Source: Jatrophihabitans sp. (GTDB lineage: Bacteria; Actinomycetota; Actinomycetes; Mycobacteriales; Jatrophihabitantaceae). Taken from it: a DNA stretch of 6,990 nt. The stretch lies in contig JAOPVG010000430.1 of assembly GCA_025966255.1 (NCBI GenBank), positions 1-6,990 of the forward strand, written 5' to 3'. The first letter of the stretch is position 1, and every line of letters starts with the position of its first letter. Under the pieces are notes generated by a model. The model ran no database searches. It saw only the letters and a list, made by a program, of their open reading frames with translations, and was not told where the DNA came from. Shown here one piece after another: positions 1-6,700 of this stretch. Made by a program: the position numbers and the translations under genes.

Positions 1-2
1 TC

Positions 3-188
3 GCGGCCGCATACCAGGCCGTCACGAGCTGGCACCACGAGCGACCGGCCGATCCGCCGGTTGCAGCGACGCCGAACCGGGCGGCCTCGGTGCAGGCGCG
101 AGTGGCCAGAGCCGCGGCGGCGACGCCGGAGCAGCGCGGTGCCGTTCACCGAATGACTCCAGAGGAGGCGGCCGCGCACAGCGCCTGA
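3..188 (+). CDS. C-terminal fragment of an unrecognised protein (start lies outside the window)
   Basis: The plus-strand frame starting at base 3 stays open from the left edge to a TGA at 186-188, giving 61 residues without their N-terminus. Nearly all codons end in G or C, and the composition is protein-like: an AYQAVTSWHHERP stretch, an alanine-rich middle, and an end reading TPEEAAAHSA. The other two plus-strand frames give arginine- or glycine-rich text typical of non-coding frames in GC-rich DNA. No domain, membrane segment or catalytic motif is visible, and I do not recognise the family. The tail looks alanine-rich, helical and soluble. It converges on the dehydrogenase gene that ends at 277, with a palindromic terminator between them. 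Confidence is limited by the short length and missing start. Confidence 0.5.
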   Translation, partial: AAAYQAVTSWHHERPADPPVAATPNRAASVQARVARAAAATPEQRGAVHRMTPEEAAAHSA

Positions 189-240
189 CGGCCGGGTCAG
201 CGGGTGGTCGCGGCCGGGTCCCGGAAAGTTTACGCATTGC

Positions 241-270
241 CTCAGCCGCGATCCATGGATCGCGGCTGAG
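241..270. terminator. Perfect 30-bp palindrome, probable bidirectional terminator
   Basis: Bases 241-270 equal their own reverse complement exactly; the left arm begins CTCAGCCGCGATCC. As RNA, either strand would fold into a strong GC-rich stem with a loop of about four bases. The palindrome sits 52 bp after the stop at 188 on the plus strand and 6 bp after the stop at 277 on the minus strand, so it can serve both converging genes. Neither side has a T-run, which is common for actinobacterial terminators. A symmetric protein-binding site is a less likely alternative. Confidence 0.8.
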
Positions 271-276
271 CATCGG

Positions 277-1143
277 TCAGAGCCCGAGAGCCAGGCGCGC
301 CGCACTGACGTCTTGGCGGCCGTGGCCGGCGTCAACGGCGAAGCGCCACTGCCGGGCTAAGGCTTCGAGCAGCGGAAGCCGATCCACGGCGACGGACGCA
401 ACTGCCAGGTCGACGTCCTTCAGCGCCCACTCCAGCGGAAATTCCGGGGCATAGTCGCCACTTTGCATCTTGTGGAGCTTGGCGATGGCTATCGGCGCGT
501 CGAGCGGGCCGCCCTCGATAACCTCGGCCAGAGCGGCGGAGTCGATACCCAGGTCGCCGGCGAGCTGAAGCGCTTCAGCGACGGCTTCAATCATGGCGGA
601 CATGTAAGCGTTGACGACGATCTTCATGGCGGTGCCCTTGCCGGCCTCACCCAGCCAGACGGTTTTGCGGCCGATCGCTGCGAACGCCGGGCGCACGACC
701 GGTTCCGCGTCGGGCGACCCGGACGCCAGGATGAGCAATTGGCCGGCCTCGGCCGGCCCCTTGCTGCCGGACACCGGGGCGTCGACGAACGTCACGTCGG
801 GCCGCAGCCGGCGGAGCTCAGTTTCGAGCCGGGTGGTCGCCTCAATCCCGATGGTGCCCATCTGCGCCCACACCGCACCTCGATCGAACGCCTCCGCTAC
901 CCGACCGGTGACGATCACCGACTCCACGGCCTCGGCAGTAGGCAGCATGGTGATCACCACGCGGGCATCGGCGACCGCCTCCTGCGGCGACGCCGCCACC
1001 GCCACGCCCGCTGCCGTGAGCGGTGCTGTCGCCTCCGGCGACCGGTCCCATACCGTCGTGGACAGCCCGGCCGCGGCGAGGTTGCGGGCCATCGCCGCGC
1101 CCATGATCCCGATCCCGAGTACCGCCACAGCATCTCTCGTCAT
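277..1143 (-). CDS. NAD(P)-dependent beta-hydroxyacid dehydrogenase, glyoxylate/succinic-semialdehyde reductase type
   Basis: This 288-residue cytoplasmic protein has the normal length of the 3-hydroxyisobutyrate dehydrogenase superfamily. The N-terminal Rossmann fold carries GIGIMG at residues 10-15. MGTIGIEAT at 95-103 includes the usual substrate-side threonine. The substrate motif DAPVSGSKGPAEAGQL spans 121-136. The catalytic lysine is K174 in GKGTAMK, with N178 four residues on. LKDVDLA follows at 241-247, and GHGRQDVSA at 273-281 lies near the C-terminus. The SGSKxPAExGQLxxLA pattern and the GHGxxDxSA end resemble GLYR/GHBDH enzymes, which reduce glyoxylate and succinic semialdehyde, more than classical valine-pathway enzymes. 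Substrate choice remains inference; an imine reductase or tartronate semialdehyde reductase is possible. ATG 1143 is the only start codon before an in-frame upstream stop; a GGAG lies unusually close to it. It is divergent from the molybdoenzyme. Confidence 0.93.
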   Translation of the reverse strand: MTRDAVAVLGIGIMGAAMARNLAAAGLSTTVWDRSPEATAPLTAAGVAVAASPQEAVADARVVITMLPTAEAVESVIVTGRVAEAFDRGAVWAQMGTIGIEATTRLETELRRLRPDVTFVDAPVSGSKGPAEAGQLLILASGSPDAEPVVRPAFAAIGRKTVWLGEAGKGTAMKIVVNAYMSAMIEAVAEALQLAGDLGIDSAALAEVIEGGPLDAPIAIAKLHKMQSGDYAPEFPLEWALKDVDLAVASVAVDRLPLLEALARQWRFAVDAGHGRQDVSAARLALGL

Positions 1144-1185
1144 GGCTCCAGGATTGCCGGTCCCAGTCGGTGCCTCAGCACGGCC

Positions 1186-1216
1186 AGCAGCAAACCGGAC
1201 TACCGGTTAGCAGCAA
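1186..1216. repeat. Inverted repeat bracketed by 8-bp direct repeats, candidate operator
   Basis: AACCGG at 1193-1198 and CCGGTT at 1203-1208 form a 6-bp inverted repeat with a 4-bp spacer. It is bracketed by two copies of AGCAGCAA, at 1186-1193 and 1209-1216, whose starts lie 23 bp apart, about two helical turns. The position in a divergent promoter region fits a regulator-binding site. The regulator cannot be named and the function is inference. Confidence 0.4.
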
Positions 1217-1328
1217 TGGCGCACACTCGCCGGCCGGTCCCCCCGGCTACCTGGTAGAGCAGCGGTCCCGTTAGCGGTGTAGGCCGAGCCGCCCTCCGAT
1301 GCAAGCCTTGACCGATGCTGCCGTTGAC

Positions 1329-1333
1329 AGGAG
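1329..1333 (+). promoter_or_regulatory. Shine-Dalgarno site AGGAG that fixes the molybdoenzyme start
   Basis: AGGAG ends 7 bases before the ATG at 1341, ideal spacing. The in-frame ATG at 1299 has no such site and would add only 14 residues of low-complexity leader, so 1341 is preferred. Confidence 0.75.
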
Positions 1334-1340
1334 CGATGTC

Positions 1341-3713
1341 ATGACCTCCGCCGATGACAAGTCCAACGCCGAGCAGCGGATGCTGGGCGCGGTGCCGGGG
1401 CAACCGGCGCTGGGCCGCGGACCGGTCCCGGGCGGTGACCACTCCCGACATGACTATCACCATCCCGCGGCCGGCTGGGGTGCGGCCCGCAGCGTCGCCC
1501 AGGTGCTGGAGCGGGCAGGCGAGCCGGTGGAGGGCTTTCGCGCGCTGTTCGTCATGAACCAGCAAGACGGCGGCTTCGACTGTCCGGGATGCGCTTGGCC
1601 GGACGACCCTGACGGTCTGCGTCTTGACCTTTGCGAGAACGGGGTCAAGCACACGACGTGGGAAATGAGCCCGGCGAAGGCGAACCGGACGTTCTTTGCC
1701 GGACACACCGTCAGCGAGCTCGCCGGCTGGAGTGACTACGACCTCGAAGCGGTGGGCCGGCTGGCCGAGCCGATGAGCTACAACCCCGCGTCCGACAAGT
1801 ACGAGCCGATCTCCTGGGAAGGCGCGTTCTCGCTCGTCGGTGACGCGCTTCGCAGTCTGGACAGTCCGCACCAAGCGGCGTTCTACACGTCCGGGCGGCT
1901 GAGCAACGAGGCGACCTGGCTCTACCAACTGTGGGTGCGTGAGTTCGGGACGAACAACCTGCCGGACTGTTCGAACATGTGCCACGAGGCGAGCGGCCGG
2001 GCAATGACCGCGGCGATCGGCAGCGGGAAGGGCACCGTAGATCTGCACGACTGGGAGAACGCCGACGCCATCTGGGTAATGGGCGACAACGCCGCCACGA
2101 ACGCTCCGCGGATGCTGACTTGGCTCGCCGAGGCTGAGCGGCGCGGCGCGGCGCTCGTGCACGTCAATCCGTTGATCGAGGCGGCGTCGCGGCGAACGAT
2201 CGTCCCGCACGAGTTCGTCGACATGGCTACCTTCCACTCGACGAAGGTCGGGACGATGAACGTGCAGGTGCGGATCGGCGGCGACATGGCGCTGCTCCGC
2301 GGCGTCGCCAAGGCCGTGTTCGAGGCGGCGGAGAAGGATCCGACCGTGCTCGACCACGACTTCATCGAGCGCCATACGCACGGCTTCGACGAATACCGCT
2401 CGCTGGTCGCGTCCACCCAGTGGTCCGAACTGGTGGAACAGTCCGGGATCGCCGAGCCCGACATCCGCAGGCTTGCGGACTCGTACATTGCCTCGAGCCG
2501 GGTGATCATCGCCTGGTGCCTCGGGCTGACCCAGCACGAGCACGGCGTCGACACGGTGCGCGAGATCGTGAACGTGCTCCTGCTGCGCGGCAATATCGGT
2601 CGTGAGGGGGCCGGCCCGGCCCCGGTTCGCGGGCACAGCAACGTGCAGGGAAACCGCACTTGCGGAATCGATCACCGCCCGTCCAAGGACTTCCTCGACC
2701 GGCTCGGCGCGGTCTATGGATTCGAACCGCCCCGCGAGCACGGAATGGGCACCGTCGACACCATCCAGGCGATGCAGCGTGGCGACGTGAAGGTCTTTGT
2801 CGCCCTCGGCGGCAACTTCGCGCTCGCCACGCCCGATCTTGCCTACACGTTTGAGGCGTTGCGAAACTGCGAGCTGACTGTGCAGGTCAGCACGAAGCTC
2901 AACCGCAGCCACATCGTGCACGGGACGCGCGCGCTTATCCTGCCGTGCCTCGGCCGCACCGAGAAGGATCGGCAGGCGAGCGGCGAGCAGGGCGTCACCG
3001 TCGAGGACGCGATGGCGATGGTGCACATCTCGCGCGGAATGAAGGAGCCGGTTTCACCACTGCTGCGCTCGGAGTGCAGCATTCTCGCCGGCCTCGCTCA
3101 GGCGACGCTTCGGGACAGCAAGACGCGGTGGGAGGAGTGCGTCGCCGACTACGACCGGATCCGGGACGGGATGGAACGCGTGCTGGACGGGTTCGAGGAC
3201 TTCAACCGTCGAGCCCGCCATCCGCACGGATTTCGCATCCGTCAACTGGCGCGCGAGCGCGTCTTCCAGACGCCGTCCGAGCGCGCTGAGTTCTCCGCGG
3301 CAGCTCTGCCGGACGACGTCGATCCCGGCGACGGACGTCTCCTGCTGGCAACCATCCGCTCGCACGACCAGTTCAACACGACGATCTACTCGAACAACGA
3401 CCGCTACCGCGGACTGAAGGGTCTGCGCACCGTCATCTTCATGAACGAGGACGACATGCGTGAGCGCGGCCTCGAGCAGTTCGACCTCATCGACGTGACG
3501 AGCTTCTCGAAGGACGGCACTCAACGGTGCATCTACGGCTACCGGGCGGTGACGTATGAGATTCCCCCGGGGTGCGCGGCCGGCTACATGCCCGAACTGA
3601 ACGTCCTCTGCGGAATCGCCGACGTCAGCACGCAGAGCGAGCAGCCGGTCACGAAGCATCTCGTCGTCGAAGTCACGCCATCACAGCCGGCGGCCGCCGG
3701 TGATATTCGGTGA
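1341..3713 (+). CDS. FdhF/YdeP-family molybdopterin oxidoreductase alpha subunit
   Basis: This 790-residue protein matches the length and layout of the FdhF/YdeP group of molybdopterin oxidoreductases, which are related to formate dehydrogenase H. The N-terminus has the family block YHHPAAGWG at 39-47, then CPGC at 81-84 and C98, probable iron-sulfur ligands. CSNMCHEASG at 210-219 places C214-H215 where formate dehydrogenases carry the Mo-ligating Cys/Sec-His. GNIGREGAGPAPVRGHSNVQG at 417-437 is the cofactor-binding stretch, and a C-terminal dinucleotide-binding domain begins near 664 and includes SHDQFNTTIYSNNDRYRG. No signal peptide, twin-arginine motif or membrane helix is seen, so it is probably cytoplasmic. 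In E. coli, YdeP is linked to acid resistance, but its substrate is unsettled, so formate dehydrogenase activity should not be assumed. No electron-transfer subunit or fdhD lies nearby. It is probably co-transcribed with the CBS gene downstream. Confidence 0.93.
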   Translation: MTSADDKSNAEQRMLGAVPGQPALGRGPVPGGDHSRHDYHHPAAGWGAARSVAQVLERAGEPVEGFRALFVMNQQDGGFDCPGCAWPDDPDGLRLDLCENGVKHTTWEMSPAKANRTFFAGHTVSELAGWSDYDLEAVGRLAEPMSYNPASDKYEPISWEGAFSLVGDALRSLDSPHQAAFYTSGRLSNEATWLYQLWVREFGTNNLPDCSNMCHEASGRAMTAAIGSGKGTVDLHDWENADAIWVMGDNAATNAPRMLTWLAEAERRGAALVHVNPLIEAASRRTIVPHEFVDMATFHSTKVGTMNVQVRIGGDMALLRGVAKAVFEAAEKDPTVLDHDFIERHTHGFDEYRSLVASTQWSELVEQSGIAEPDIRRLADSYIASSRVIIAWCLGLTQHEHGVDTVREIVNVLLLRGNIGREGAGPAPVRGHSNVQGNRTCGIDHRPSKDFLDRLGAVYGFEPPREHGMGTVDTIQAMQRGDVKVFVALGGNFALATPDLAYTFEALRNCELTVQVSTKLNRSHIVHGTRALILPCLGRTEKDRQASGEQGVTVEDAMAMVHISRGMKEPVSPLLRSECSILAGLAQATLRDSKTRWEECVADYDRIRDGMERVLDGFEDFNRRARHPHGFRIRQLARERVFQTPSERAEFSAAALPDDVDPGDGRLLLATIRSHDQFNTTIYSNNDRYRGLKGLRTVIFMNEDDMRERGLEQFDLIDVTSFSKDGTQRCIYGYRAVTYEIPPGCAAGYMPELNVLCGIADVSTQSEQPVTKHLVVEVTPSQPAAAGDIR

Positions 3714-3732
3714 CGTCGGCCAGCACCTCGTA

Positions 3733-4155
3733 ATGGAGCAGACCGTGCTCGGCGGCCCGGTCGCCGATGCCATGGTGACCGGCCCGAAGACCCACCGGGC
3801 CGACTCAACGCAGGCGGACATCCGAGCTCTGTTCCGCGACGACCACGTGCACATGGCGCTGGTCGTCGCGACGGACGGACGGCTGGTCACGACGATCGAG
3901 AGGTCGGATCTCGCAGCCGCCCAGGCGCGCTCTACCCCCGTCACGGACCTCGGGACGCTCGCCGGGAGAACCGTCGGTCCGTCGCATTCCGTGGCGGCTG
4001 CGACGTCGGCGCTGCTGCGCGAAGGGCGGCGGCGGCTCGCGGTCGTCGATCCTGCTGGTCGGTTGCTGGGACTGCTGTGCCTGAAACGTGACGGAACGGG
4101 CTATTGCTCGGAGGATGGCGTCCGGGCCCGCGCGAGCCAGCTTCAGCGCCGTTGA
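3733..4155 (+). CDS. Small protein with two CBS domains
   Basis: This 140-residue soluble protein consists almost entirely of a CBS-domain pair. Domain one spans about residues 8-60 (VADAMVTGPKTHRADST, then MALVVATDGRLVTTIERSDL) and domain two about 70-115 (SHSVAAATSALLREG, then RLAVVDPAGRLLGLL). Such pairs usually bind AMP, ATP or S-adenosylmethionine and regulate a partner. A short tail with C116 and C125 (CLKRDGTGYCSEDG) follows. The ATG at 3733 lies 19 bp after the molybdoenzyme stop and leaves a short leader before domain one. A GTG at 3700 would add 11 residues and overlap the upstream gene by 14 bp; neither start has a clear ribosome site. Close spacing implies an operon with the molybdoenzyme, so it may sense nucleotides for that enzyme (inference). 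Its 3' end overlaps the cydB 3' end by 13 bp on the opposite strand. Confidence 0.88.
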   Translation: MEQTVLGGPVADAMVTGPKTHRADSTQADIRALFRDDHVHMALVVATDGRLVTTIERSDLAAAQARSTPVTDLGTLAGRTVGPSHSVAAATSALLREGRRRLAVVDPAGRLLGLLCLKRDGTGYCSEDGVRARASQLQRR

Positions 4156-5288
4156 CGCCGGCGGACGAGCGCGGCAACGGCGACGAGGGCGAGCAGGCCG
4201 GGCGGCTTGCCCGCCGGCCGCGGGGGCTGCAGTGGCGTCCTCGGCGGTTGCGTCTGGCCGGTCGGACCGTTGACCGACCACGGTCCGCCCTCGCCCGCCT
4301 CCAGTAGGCGCCGCCCCTGGAGGGTGAACAGCAGCACGAGGGAGGGTCCGACCAGCACGGCGACGAGGACGACGAGGGCGACCAGCGCGATGAGGGTGCT
4401 GTTCGGGGCGCCGGCGTTGGTCAGGGTGACCGAGGTGCCGGGAAGCAGTACCGGGTACTGGGCAACTCCCCAGCCCCAAACGACGGCGGCGACGCCGAGC
4501 GCGGCGACGACCCGCGCGACGATTCGTCGGCCGGTCGCGAGGAGGGCCAGCACCCCCAGGCCGCAGACCCCGGCGAGGATTACCAACGAGAGCGAGCGCC
4601 CGGTGAGACGGTCGAACATTGCCCGGTTCGAGCCGTGCAATTCGACGAGCGCCGCCAGCGACAGCGCACCGGCCACAACCGCGGCGGCCTGGGCCCGCCG
4701 AGTGAAATAGGTCTGCAGGCATCGGTCGGAGCGGCGTTCGGCCTCGCCGGCAAGGTAGACGGCGGCGAGGTAGCCACAGGCCGAGACGAACAGGAAGCCG
4801 ATCAGCACCGAGGTCGGGCTGGTCCAGGCAGACAGGCTCGCGTGGGTTGCGTCGGCCGGGACCCGGCCGGTGGCGATGGCGCCGATCACGGTGCCCATGA
4901 AGAAGGGGGTCAGCAGCGAAGAGAAGGCGAAGGTTGCGCCAGCCGCGCGTTGCAGGCTGAGTCGGGTGATCTCCTTGCGGAAGGCAAAGCCGGCGCCGCG
5001 CAACACGATCCCGCCAAGTGCGAGCCAGAGCGGCAGCGCGAGGGCCGTCATCACCGCGGCAAACGCGTGCGGAAAAGCGGTCCAGAAGATAACCAGGTCG
5101 AAGATGAGCCAGACGTGGTTGGTCTCCCATACCGGGGTGATCGACTCGTCGATCAGCGCGCGCGGCATCCGCCCCCGCGCCGTGGTGCCGGCCAACAGAT
5201 CCCACAGCCCCCCGCCGAAGTCGGCGCCGCCCAGCACCGCATACAGGGTGATCGAGGCGAGCAGGATGGCCCCGATTAGCGTGGCCAT
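4143..5288 (-). CDS. cydB: Cytochrome bd quinol oxidase subunit II
   Basis: CydB is the membrane partner of CydA in the bd-type terminal oxidase, which reduces oxygen with electrons from quinol. The 381-residue protein has the family N-terminus: a first helix ending VLGGADFGGGLWDLL at 18-32, then TPVWETNHVWLIF at 51-63. About eight hydrophobic segments follow, with WGWGVAQYPVLLPG at 271-284, a block characteristic of actinobacterial CydB. The canonical core ends near residue 335. Beyond it is an unusual tail of about 45 residues, rich in proline and glycine, then a short hydrophobic run GLLALVAVAALV at 364-375 and RRRQRR. The ATG at 5288 lies inside cydA, giving a 13-bp overlap that implies translational coupling; only a weak ribosome site is visible. 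cydD and cydC do not follow, as they do in some actinobacteria. Confidence 0.93.
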   Translation of the reverse strand: MATLIGAILLASITLYAVLGGADFGGGLWDLLAGTTARGRMPRALIDESITPVWETNHVWLIFDLVIFWTAFPHAFAAVMTALALPLWLALGGIVLRGAGFAFRKEITRLSLQRAAGATFAFSSLLTPFFMGTVIGAIATGRVPADATHASLSAWTSPTSVLIGFLFVSACGYLAAVYLAGEAERRSDRCLQTYFTRRAQAAAVVAGALSLAALVELHGSNRAMFDRLTGRSLSLVILAGVCGLGVLALLATGRRIVARVVAALGVAAVVWGWGVAQYPVLLPGTSVTLTNAGAPNSTLIALVALVVLVAVLVGPSLVLLFTLQGRRLLEAGEGGPWSVNGPTGQTQPPRTPLQPPRPAGKPPGLLALVAVAALVRRRQRR

Positions 5289-6700
5289 CGCGCGCCTGCC
5301 CGGGTGGCAGCCTGCTCCTGCGGGCGAGCTGCCGCGCCGTCCAGAACGGTCGCCTCGCGCAGGTCGCTACGCCGCCAGCGCCGGGCCAGCATTCGCAGGA
5401 TCAGGATGGTTGCGACGGCTAGCAGCGCGTACACGACGATGATGAGGCTCAGGCTGGTGAGCACGCCGCCGTTGGTGGTGGCGGCGTCGGTGGTGGTCAG
5501 CCGCCGATAGACCACCCACGGTTGACGGCCGACCTCGGTGACCACCCAGCCGCACTCCATGGCGCCGATCGCGGCCAACCCGCTGACCGCACCTAGCAGC
5601 CAGAACAGCCGTTGCGAAGGCAGGCGGCGCTTCCGCCACCACGTGTATGCGGCCCACAGCCCGGCCAACAGCAGCAGGAACCCCAACCCGACCATGACGT
5701 CGAAGCACAGGTGGATCAGCCACACGACCGGCGGGCGCTCGGCCGCGGGGACGCTGTCCCACCCGATGACCTCGGTATTGGGGCTGAACCCGACCAGCAG
5801 CGAGTCCATGTACGGAATCTTCAGACCGCCGTAAATGTGCCCGTTGACATAGACGCCGCCGAGCCATTCGGGGACCTTCCTGGACGTCTGCGTGACGTAC
5901 TCCATGGCGGCGAACTTGACCGGCTGGTCCTGCGCGACTGCGCGGGCCGCCGTGTCACCGATGAAGATCTGGAACGGGGTGAGTATCGCGGCTGGCACGA
6001 AGCCGATCGCAAAGCCGGTGTAGTGGTATCGGTCGCGACGACCACGCAGGATTCCGGCCGCATAGATCCCGGCCACGACGAACCCGGTGACCATGTAGGC
6101 GGCCAAGACCATGTGCGGCATCTCGTAGGTCGCCGCGTGGTTGAAGTACACCTGCCACGGGTTGACCGACACGATGCGACCGCCTCGTTCGGTGAAGCCG
6201 CCGGGCTGGTTCATCCAGGAGTTGACCGCGATCACCGACATTGCCCCGAAGATGCCGCTGATCGCGATCGGCACCCCGCTCCACCAGTGCGCCCAGCCGC
6301 TCAGCCGCCGCCAGCCGTACAGGTAGATCGCGGTGAAGATGGCTTCAAGGAAGAAGAACAGTCCCTCGATCCCGAACGGCAGTCCGAGCACCTCCCCGTA
6401 CTGGCGCATCAGTGTCGGCCACAGCAGGCCCATCTCGAACGACAGCACTGTCCCGGTGACCGCCCCGACCGCAACCAGCACGCCCATGGCCTGCGACCAA
6501 CGCCGCGCCAGCTTCATCGCTACCGGGTTGGATCGGCGCAGCCCGACGAACTCGGCGATCAGCACGATCGTCGGCAGCGCGATGCCCAGGCAGGCCAGGA
6601 TGATGTGGAACCCCAGCGTGGTCGCCATCTGGGCGCGCGCGGGCACCTCGGCGCTCAGGGGCGAGGCGGCAAGGGCCGTCACGGCCTGAACAGGTGTCAT
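5276..6700 (-). CDS. cydA: Cytochrome bd quinol oxidase subunit I, short Q-loop form
   Basis: CydA carries the three haems and the quinol site of cytochrome bd. In this 474-residue multi-helix protein, family comparison with E. coli gives: H32 in LGFHII (H19); E112 and E119 in the IEGLFFFLEA stretch (E99 and E107); H196 in EMPHMV (H186, haem b558); M336 in FDVMVG (M393, haem b558); and E389-VGRQPW (E445). K262 and E267 in QPVKFAAME match the K252/E257 quinol-site pair, supporting quinol oxidation. The Q-loop, about 250-325, is much shorter than in E. coli. D334 replaces the arginine (R391) two residues before the methionine ligand, and the two glutamates are 7 rather than 8 apart, so this is a divergent CydA lineage. 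The start codon overlaps the upstream small gene as ATGA. A GAGG lies 11 bases upstream. Confidence 0.95.
   Translation of the reverse strand: MTPVQAVTALAASPLSAEVPARAQMATTLGFHIILACLGIALPTIVLIAEFVGLRRSNPVAMKLARRWSQAMGVLVAVGAVTGTVLSFEMGLLWPTLMRQYGEVLGLPFGIEGLFFFLEAIFTAIYLYGWRRLSGWAHWWSGVPIAISGIFGAMSVIAVNSWMNQPGGFTERGGRIVSVNPWQVYFNHAATYEMPHMVLAAYMVTGFVVAGIYAAGILRGRRDRYHYTGFAIGFVPAAILTPFQIFIGDTAARAVAQDQPVKFAAMEYVTQTSRKVPEWLGGVYVNGHIYGGLKIPYMDSLLVGFSPNTEVIGWDSVPAAERPPVVWLIHLCFDVMVGLGFLLLLAGLWAAYTWWRKRRLPSQRLFWLLGAVSGLAAIGAMECGWVVTEVGRQPWVVYRRLTTTDAATTNGGVLTSLSLIIVVYALLAVATILILRMLARRWRRSDLREATVLDGAAARPQEQAATRAGARWPR

Larger units (their letters stand above)
1144..1340. promoter_or_regulatory. Divergent intergenic region between the dehydrogenase and molybdoenzyme genes
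   Basis: This 197-bp gap separates two genes transcribed away from each other, so it must hold promoters for both. No convincing -35/-10 pair is visible on either strand. TTGACC at 1308-1313 and TTGACA at 1324-1329 resemble -35 boxes, but no good -10 follows either, and the second lies too close to the start codon. The notable structure is a repeat cluster at 1186-1216, listed separately. No small gene is credible here. Confidence 0.6.

Noticed and set aside
22..273. 83-codon minus-strand frame near the left edge
   Set aside because: It is proline/arginine-rich, runs through the terminator palindrome and opposes a better plus-strand coding frame.
1239..1275. tRNA-like D-arm text (CTGGTAGAGCAGCGG)
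   Set aside because: There is no matching acceptor stem, anticodon arm or TpsiC-type GTTC motif around it, so the likeness is chance.
1200..3026. Long open frame (608 codons) on the minus strand opposite the molybdoenzyme gene
   Set aside because: It is antisense to a gene with clear family motifs. In GC-rich DNA with G/C third positions such frames stay open, and its arginine/histidine/valine-rich text has no recognisable domain.
3805..5205. 466-codon minus-strand frame running across cydB and the CBS gene
   Set aside because: It is a shifted-frame shadow of cydB in its main part, arginine/proline-rich, and lacks the CydB motifs that the true frame has.
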